Below, in pieces: positions 27,123 through 32,622 of a DNA stretch of 32,622 nt. The notes under the pieces are model-generated. The model made no database searches, was not told where the DNA came from, and saw only the letters and a list, made by a program, of their open reading frames with translations. Position 1 is the first letter of the stretch. Every line of letters starts with the position of its first letter. A program made the translations under genes and the position numbers. Source of the stretch: an uncultured Planctomycetaceae bacterium (GTDB lineage: Bacteria > Planctomycetota > Planctomycetia > Pirellulales > UBA1268); NCBI GenBank assembly GCA_903885855.1, contig CAISKG010000538.1, forward strand, positions 1-32,622. The letters are read 5' to 3'.

Positions 27123-28682
27123 ATGACACCGTCCCGCCCGATCCGCATCTTCGACACCACGCTCCGCGACGGGGAGCAGTCGCCCGGCGCGAGCATGAAC
27201 CTCGCCGAGAAGATGGAGATCGCGCAGGCCCTCGAAGCCCTCGGCGTGGACGTCATCGAGGCCGGTTTCCCCATCGCCTCGCCCGGCGACTTCGCCAGCG
27301 TCCGCGAGATCGCCGGGGCGATCCGGGGGGCGGTCGTGTGCGGGCTGGCCCGCTGCAACGACGCCGACATCGACCGCGCCTGGGAGGCGCTGCGGGCGGC
27401 CGAACGGCCGCGGATCCACGTCTTCCTGGCCACCAGCGCCATCCACCGGGAATTCAAGCTGCGGATGACGGAGGACGAGGTCGTGGCCCGGGCCGTGGCC
27501 GGCGTGCGCCGGGCGCGGGCGCTGTGCCCGGAGGTCGAGTTCTCGCCGGAGGACGCGGCGCGGACGGAGATCGACTTCCTCTGCCGCGTCGTGGGGGCGG
27601 CGATCGACGCCGGGGCGACCACGGTGAACATCCCCGACACCGTCGGCTACGCCACCCCGCAGCAGATGCACCGGGTGATCAGCGCGCTGCGGGAGCGCGT
27701 GCCGGGGATCGACCGCGCCGTGATCAGCGTCCACTGCCACGACGACCTCGGCCTGGCGGTCGCCAACAGCCTCGCCGCCGTCGAGGCCGGGGCGGGGCAG
27801 GTGGAATGCACCATCAACGGCCTCGGCGAGCGGGCGGGCAACTGCTCGCTCGAGGAGGTGGTGATGGCCCTCCGCACGCGCCACGACCACTACGGCTGCG
27901 AGACGCGGATCGTGACCCAGAAGCTCGTCCCCACCAGCCGTCTGGTGGCTTCGATCACCGGTATCCAGGTGCCGCGCAACAAGGCCATCGTCGGCCGCAA
28001 CGCCTTCGCACACGAGTCGGGGATCCACCAGGACGGCATGCTCAAGGAGCGCAGCACCTACGAGATCATGCGGCCGGAGGACGTGGGGCTCGAGCGCACC
28101 GACCTCGTGCTGGGGAAGCACAGCGGCCGCGCCGCGCTCTCCGACCGGGCCAAGGCGCTGGGATACCAGCTCTCCGCCGAGCAGCTGCAGACGCTCTTCG
28201 AGCGATTCAAGGTGCTCGCCGACCGGAAGAAGGAGATCTACGACGGCGACATCGCCGCCCTCTGCGAGGACCAGATCGCCGAGGTGCCGGAGCGCTTCAC
28301 GTTCGGCGGCTACGACATCGCCTGCTCCTGCGGGACGTCGCCGCGCGTGGTGCTCACCGTCGCGCAGGACGGCGTCGCCAGGACCGTCGAGGTGAACGAG
28401 GGGGACGGGCCGATCGACGGCATCTTCCTGGCCATCGAGAAGCTCACCGGCGTCACCACGGTGTGCCGCGACTTCCGCGTCCAGGCGGTGACCGTGGGGA
28501 AGGACGCACAGGCCGAGGTGACCGTCGAGCTGCAGCCGGTGGGTGCGCCCCGCGGCAGCCCCACCTTCCGCGGCCGCGGCGTCTCCACCGACTCCCTCGA
28601 AGCCTCGGCGAAGGCGTTCCTCGCCGCCGTCAACCGGGTCGCCCTCGGCAACGAGGCGCGGATCCATCCGCAGAAGTCCTGA
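27123..28682 (+). CDS. leuA: 2-isopropylmalate synthase
   Basis: ATG at 27123. [81 protein letters not shown]-terminal regulatory domain. Confidence 0.97.
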   Translation: MTPSRPIRIFDTTLRDGEQSPGASMNLAEKMEIAQALEALGVDVIEAGFPIASPGDFASVREIAGAIRGAVVCGLARCNDADIDRAWEALRAAERPRIHVFLATSAIHREFKLRMTEDEVVARAVAGVRRARALCPEVEFSPEDAARTEIDFLCRVVGAAIDAGATTVNIPDTVGYATPQQMHRVISALRERVPGIDRAVISVHCHDDLGLAVANSLAAVEAGAGQVECTINGLGERAGNCSLEEVVMALRTRHDHYGCETRIVTQKLVPTSRLVASITGIQVPRNKAIVGRNAFAHESGIHQDGMLKERSTYEIMRPEDVGLERTDLVLGKHSGRAALSDRAKALGYQLSAEQLQTLFERFKVLADRKKEIYDGDIAALCEDQIAEVPERFTFGGYDIACSCGTSPRVVLTVAQDGVARTVEVNEGDGPIDGIFLAIEKLTGVTTVCRDFRVQAVTVGKDAQAEVTVELQPVGAPRGSPTFRGRGVSTDSLEASAKAFLAAVNRVALGNEARIHPQKS

Positions 28683-28695
28683 TCCCCCGCGGACC

Positions 28696-30177
28696 TCAGG
28701 CCACGCTCCGCCCGTCGCTGGGAGCGCGGCCGTCCTCGGCCCGCGGGCGCTCGGCCGGGATCACGGAGTCGGCGGGGATGACGACGTCGCCCGGGAGGAC
28801 CTCGTCGCCCGGCAGGAGGGGCGCGGCGGCGGTGCCCCCGGCGGCCGGCGCCCCGGCTTCACCCGGCTCCCCGGCTTCACCCGGCTCCCCGGCGCCGGAA
28901 CGCCCGGGGAGGTGGACGCGGCGCAGCAACGGGATCGCGGCCACGCGCAGCACCGCCGACACGACGAACACCGTGTAGTAGGCGGTGCGATCCTCCCCGA
29001 GGCTGCGGAGGAGCAGCCCGCCGGTCGCGGCGCCCGCCACCCAGGCGGTGGCGTGGCCGAGGTTGTAGACGGTGACCACGGCGGTGCGCTCGCGCGGCGA
29101 GGCGGCCTCGAAGAACAGCAGCACCACGGCCAGCTCGTAGGCGGCCCACGCCGTCCCCGCCACGCACTGGATGCCGACGAGCCAGGGGATCTCCGCCGAC
29201 ACCAGCCAGAAGAGCGTGAGCGGCACGATCGCGAGCCCCCCGACCCACAACAGCCCCAGGCTCCCGATCCGGCTCCCCAGCCGTCCCAGCCCGGGGAGCA
29301 CCAGCGCCCGCGCGAGGAAACTGACCGCCACGACGAGCATGTAGGAGAGGTAGGTGAACCCCTGGTCCTTGAGCATGTAAGGCGTGAAGTAGGCCCCGGA
29401 GAATTGGCAGGCGAAGGTGATCGCCCACAGGTAGCTCAGGAGCGTGCCGGCCGGCGAGCCCGCCACGGCGCGGAAGCGCGTCCAGGCGCGGGCCCGGGCC
29501 TCCGGCGCGGCGTCGATCGGCCGCGCGGCCGGCGCGACGTCCTCGGGCGGCTTCAATTCGCGGCAGGCGGCCAGGCAGAGGGTGGACACCAGGCGGCACG
29601 CCGAGGCGACCGCGAACAGCACCGCGAACGTGACGAGCACCACCCCGCGGCGCCGGCCCCACTCGAGCGCCAGGCCGGCGGCGACGAAGCCCACGAGCAC
29701 CGCGAACTGCCCGAGTCGGTTGCGGTGCGCGAAGTAGGGGGTGCGCATCCGCTCCGGGATCACCGTGCCCATCCAGGCGTTCCAGGCAGGCCCTCCGGCC
29801 ATCCCCGCCGACCAGTAGAGACTCACCGCCAGGAGCATCTCCCACAGCTCGGCGTGACCGCGCAGCGCCCACCAGATCAGCGGCAGGAAACTCAAGGCCT
29901 GCACCGCGGTGGTGGCCACCACCCAGCCCCGGTTGGTGCCCATGCGCCGCACCGCCAGCGGCGTGACCAACTGCAATAGCGCGCCTGCCAGCAGCGGCAC
30001 CGACGCGGTCAGGCCGGTGGCGACGGGGCCGAATCCCAGCGCCAGCGCGAAGGCGGGGATGTAGTGCTCCCCGCAGCCGACCATCACGCTGTAGGCGGTG
30101 GCGTCGGCCGTGGAGATCCAGAGGTCTCGACGGAGTCCGGAGGGGGGCGGAAGGCCGCGGGAGAGGAACTCCGCCAT
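28696..30177 (-). CDS. MFS transporter
   Basis: ATG at 30177. About a dozen hydrophobic segments, e.g. YIPAFALALGFGPVATGLTASVPLLAGALLQLVTPLAVRRMG and SYMLVVAVSFLARALVLPGLGRLGSRIGSLGLLWVGGLAIVPLTLFWL. Confidence 0.88.
   Translation of the reverse strand: MAEFLSRGLPPPSGLRRDLWISTADATAYSVMVGCGEHYIPAFALALGFGPVATGLTASVPLLAGALLQLVTPLAVRRMGTNRGWVVATTAVQALSFLPLIWWALRGHAELWEMLLAVSLYWSAGMAGGPAWNAWMGTVIPERMRTPYFAHRNRLGQFAVLVGFVAAGLALEWGRRRGVVLVTFAVLFAVASACRLVSTLCLAACRELKPPEDVAPAARPIDAAPEARARAWTRFRAVAGSPAGTLLSYLWAITFACQFSGAYFTPYMLKDQGFTYLSYMLVVAVSFLARALVLPGLGRLGSRIGSLGLLWVGGLAIVPLTLFWLVSAEIPWLVGIQCVAGTAWAAYELAVVLLFFEAASPRERTAVVTVYNLGHATAWVAGAATGGLLLRSLGEDRTAYYTVFVVSAVLRVAAIPLLRRVHLPGRSGAGEPGEAGEPGEAGAPAAGGTAAAPLLPGDEVLPGDVVIPADSVIPAERPRAEDGRAPSDGRSVA
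28851..28893 (-). repeat. 18-bp tandem repeat (about 2.4 copies) encoding GEAGEP in the MFS C-terminal tail
   Basis: ccccggcttcacccggct at 28851-28868 and 28869-28886, then partial ccccggc. Confidence 0.9.
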
Positions 30178-30378
30178 CTTCGACCGGCGGCGCCCCGGCG
30201 GATGCGGGGGCCGTCCGGCCGACGGCAGGGAGGACAAGGCAGGGTCCAGTGGGCGGGAGGGGAGGCCGGTGGGGGGGACCCTGTTTATACTTCCGCACCC
30301 GCTTCCGATGACAGTCGTTTTTGCAGGGGCGCCGTGGACGCGCCCGCCGGGACGGGCCGACCAGCGGCGGAGGCACTC

Positions 30379-31293
30379 ATGCGGGCACTGGTGACCGGGG
30401 CGACGGGGTTCGTGGGGCCGCGCCTCCTCCGGCTGCTCGACAAGCCGGTGGTCCTCTCGCGCGATCCGGCGCGGGCGGCGAAGTCGATCGGCACGCTCGC
30501 CGGGCGGATCGTGGCCTGGGACCCGATGCGCGGCCCGCCGCCGGCGACCGCCTTCGAGGGGATCGACGCCGTCTTCCATCTGGCGGGGGAATCGGTCGCC
30601 GACGGACGGTGGACCGCGGAACGGAAGCGCCGCATCCGCGAGACGCGCACCGTCGGCACGCGGCACCTGGTGCAGGGGATCGCCCAGGCGGAGCGGCGGC
30701 CGGAGGTGCTCGTGTCGGCCTCCGCGGTCGGCTACTACGGCAATCGCGGCGACGAGGAATTGACCGAGCAGGCGGCGCCGGGGAGCGACTTCCTCGCCGA
30801 GGTCTGCGTGGCCTGGGAGGCGGAGGCCTCGGCGGCGCGCGAGTTGGGGGTGCGGGTCGTGCCGGCCCGCACCGGCATCGTGCTCGGCGCCGGCGGCGGG
30901 GCGCTGGGCAAGATGCTGCTGCCCTTCAAGCTCGGTGCCGGCGGCCCGTTGGGCAACGGGAAGCAGTGGATGCCCTGGATCCACGTCGCCGATCTGGCCC
31001 GGATGTACGTCCACGCCGCCGAGACCGCGGCGCTCGCCGGCCCCATGAACGCCGTGGCCCCCAATCCCGTGCGCAACGCCGACTTCACCCGCGCCCTGGG
31101 CCGCCAGCTGCGCCGGCCCGCCTTCATGCCGGCGCCGTACTTCGGCCTGCGGATCGTGTTCGGGGAGTTCGCCCAGGTGCTCTTCGACTCGCAGCGGGTC
31201 ATCCCCCGGGCGGCGCTCGAGAGCGGCTTCATCTTCCGCTATCCCGACCTGGCCGGGGCTCTGGCCGACATCCTCTCCACCGCCGCCGCCTAG
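30379..31293 (+). CDS. TIGR01777 family NAD(P)-dependent epimerase/oxidoreductase (SDR, YfcH-like)
   Basis: ATG at 30379. MRALVTGATGFVGPRLLRLL, AVFHLAGESVADGRWTAERKRRIRETRTVGTRHLV, SASAVGYYGNRGDEELTEQ, WIHVADLARM. Confidence 0.95.
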   Translation: MRALVTGATGFVGPRLLRLLDKPVVLSRDPARAAKSIGTLAGRIVAWDPMRGPPPATAFEGIDAVFHLAGESVADGRWTAERKRRIRETRTVGTRHLVQGIAQAERRPEVLVSASAVGYYGNRGDEELTEQAAPGSDFLAEVCVAWEAEASAARELGVRVVPARTGIVLGAGGGALGKMLLPFKLGAGGPLGNGKQWMPWIHVADLARMYVHAAETAALAGPMNAVAPNPVRNADFTRALGRQLRRPAFMPAPYFGLRIVFGEFAQVLFDSQRVIPRAALESGFIFRYPDLAGALADILSTAAA

Positions 31294-31342
31294 CAGGCAG
31301 TGGACGACGTGATCCGTCGCCGGATGCGGCGGCAGGCACCCG

Positions 31343-31362
31343 GAAAAAGCCTCGGCTTTTTC
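31343..31362. terminator. Candidate bidirectional terminator between convergent genes
   Basis: Perfect palindromic hairpin GAAAAAGCC-TC-GGCTTTTTC lying between the ends of 30379..31293 (+) and 31464..32564 (-). Confidence 0.65.
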
Positions 31363-31463
31363 AGGGGGCCCGGCAGTGGAAAGCCACGCCGGCCGGTACG
31401 CGGCCGGTGGGGTCGGGGATGACTTTTTCCACGGACGGCTCGCTGTCCCCGGTGGCCGCGGGC

Positions 31464-32564
31464 TCACGTTCCCTCGTCCTGCCCGTCGTCGCCCTCCTCC
31501 TCCGCGGCGGCCCCGGCGGCGGCGCGGAACAGCCGGTCGCGGACGCCGCGCCAGCCGGGCTCGTCGGGGGGTTCGTCGATGACGATCCGGTCGAGCGACC
31601 GCTTGTCGGCGGCATGGAGCATCGCGTAGAGCAGGGCCGCGTAGGCATCCGGCTCGGCGGGCATGGGCACGACGATCGCGTCCGGAAACGCGGCGGCGAT
31701 CCGCCGGGTGCGCTCCGCCGCCGCGGCGGTGGTCATCCAGACCACGCGCCGCCCCTCGCGGGCAAGCGCCTCGACGCGGTCCGCCGCCCGTGGAACCACC
31801 TCGAGCGCCGTGCGCGGGCAGTAGTGCCGCGCCAGGCGGCCGGGGGAGCGGCTCGCGCCGTCGGCGGCGGTGTCGGCGCCCGCCTCGGCCACCCCGTCGA
31901 GGCCGAGGATCGCGGCGAGCGCCGCCGCGCCCAGCGGCCCCGGGCGCAGGATCAGCGGCGGCGTCACGGTGCAGTCGACCACCGTGGACTCGATGCCGCG
32001 GCCGCAGGGGCCCGCGTCGAGGATCAGGTCGACCTTCGCGCCCAGCCCCTCGAGGACGTGCGCCGCGGTGGTGGGGGAGAGCCGCAGCGACCGGTTGGCG
32101 CTGGGGGCCGCCAGCGGCAGGCCCAGTCGCGTGATGAGCCGCCGGGCGATGGGGTGGTCGGGACAGCGCAGGGCCACGGTCGGGCCGCCGGCCGTGACGC
32201 GATCGGGCACCTCGGTCGATGTGGGCACCACCACCGTCACCGGGCCCGGCCAGCAGGCCGCCGCGACCCGCTCGGCCGCGGCAGGCCAGGCCGCGGCGAG
32301 CCTCCGCGCCATCGGGATCCCGTCGACGTGGACGATGAGCGGGTTGGTGGCGGAGCGCCCCTTGGCGATGTAGATCCGCTCCACCGCCTGCTCGTCGAGC
32401 GCCACCGCGGCCAGGCCGTAGACGGTCTCGGTGGGGATCGCCACCAGCCCGCCGCGGCGCAGCACCGCGCAGGCGCGGTCGATGGCGGCGTCCGTCTCGG
32501 GCGGGGGCTCCGGGGCGCCCGCCGGCCAGCGCACGCGGAGGACGTCGGGCAGGGCATGGTCCAT
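31464..32564 (-). CDS. L-threonylcarbamoyladenylate synthase (Sua5/YrdC/YwlC family, with C-terminal Sua5 domain)
   Basis: ATG 32564 (GTG 32570 alternative). GGLVAIPTETVYGLAAVALDEQAVERIYIAKGRSATNPLIVHVD, PLAAPSANRSLRLSPTTAAHV, PGRLARHYCPRTALEVV. Confidence 0.95.
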   Translation of the reverse strand: MDHALPDVLRVRWPAGAPEPPPETDAAIDRACAVLRRGGLVAIPTETVYGLAAVALDEQAVERIYIAKGRSATNPLIVHVDGIPMARRLAAAWPAAAERVAAACWPGPVTVVVPTSTEVPDRVTAGGPTVALRCPDHPIARRLITRLGLPLAAPSANRSLRLSPTTAAHVLEGLGAKVDLILDAGPCGRGIESTVVDCTVTPPLILRPGPLGAAALAAILGLDGVAEAGADTAADGASRSPGRLARHYCPRTALEVVPRAADRVEALAREGRRVVWMTTAAAAERTRRIAAAFPDAIVVPMPAEPDAYAALLYAMLHAADKRSLDRIVIDEPPDEPGWRGVRDRLFRAAAGAAAEEEGDDGQDEGT

Positions 32565-32622
32565 CGGCACGATCGGGCTCCAGCGAGGCTCGACGGACGG
32601 GCGGGCCGGGCCGGCGCTGCCC

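Overview
This is a GC-rich bacterial chromosomal window. The TIGR03000-type protein, GC content and gene repertoire suggest Planctomycetes; this is an inference. It is densely packed with about 24 credible protein-coding genes. After start-codon trimming I call: a truncated hypothetical; pdxA; a membrane protein; a ZIP-family metal transporter with a His-rich loop; a glycosyltransferase-methyltransferase fusion followed by an FkbM methyltransferase; a YdjM/DUF457-like membrane protein; CvpA; accA; an operon-like block (HTTM-partner protein, HTTM protein, asd, truA, Ser/Thr kinase); a Ser/Gly-repeat TIGR03000-like protein with a strong intrinsic terminator; an exported FKBP PPIase plus exported protein-isoaspartate methyltransferase pair; a five-gene tandem (RND adaptor, RND pump, MazG-like, large membrane protein, ABC ATPase); leuA; an MFS transporter; a TIGR01777-type epimerase; and a Sua5/YrdC protein. 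I saw no rRNA, tRNA, CRISPR array, transposase, integrase or phage module. Most of the listed ORFs are spurious, stop-poor alternative frames of the real genes. I found no clear new defence or mobile system. The most unusual items are the exported PCMT/PPIase pair, the HTTM/'FAPDP' pair, the GT-MT fusion next to FkbM, the RND-MazG-ABC tandem, and several small repeats and regulatory motifs.
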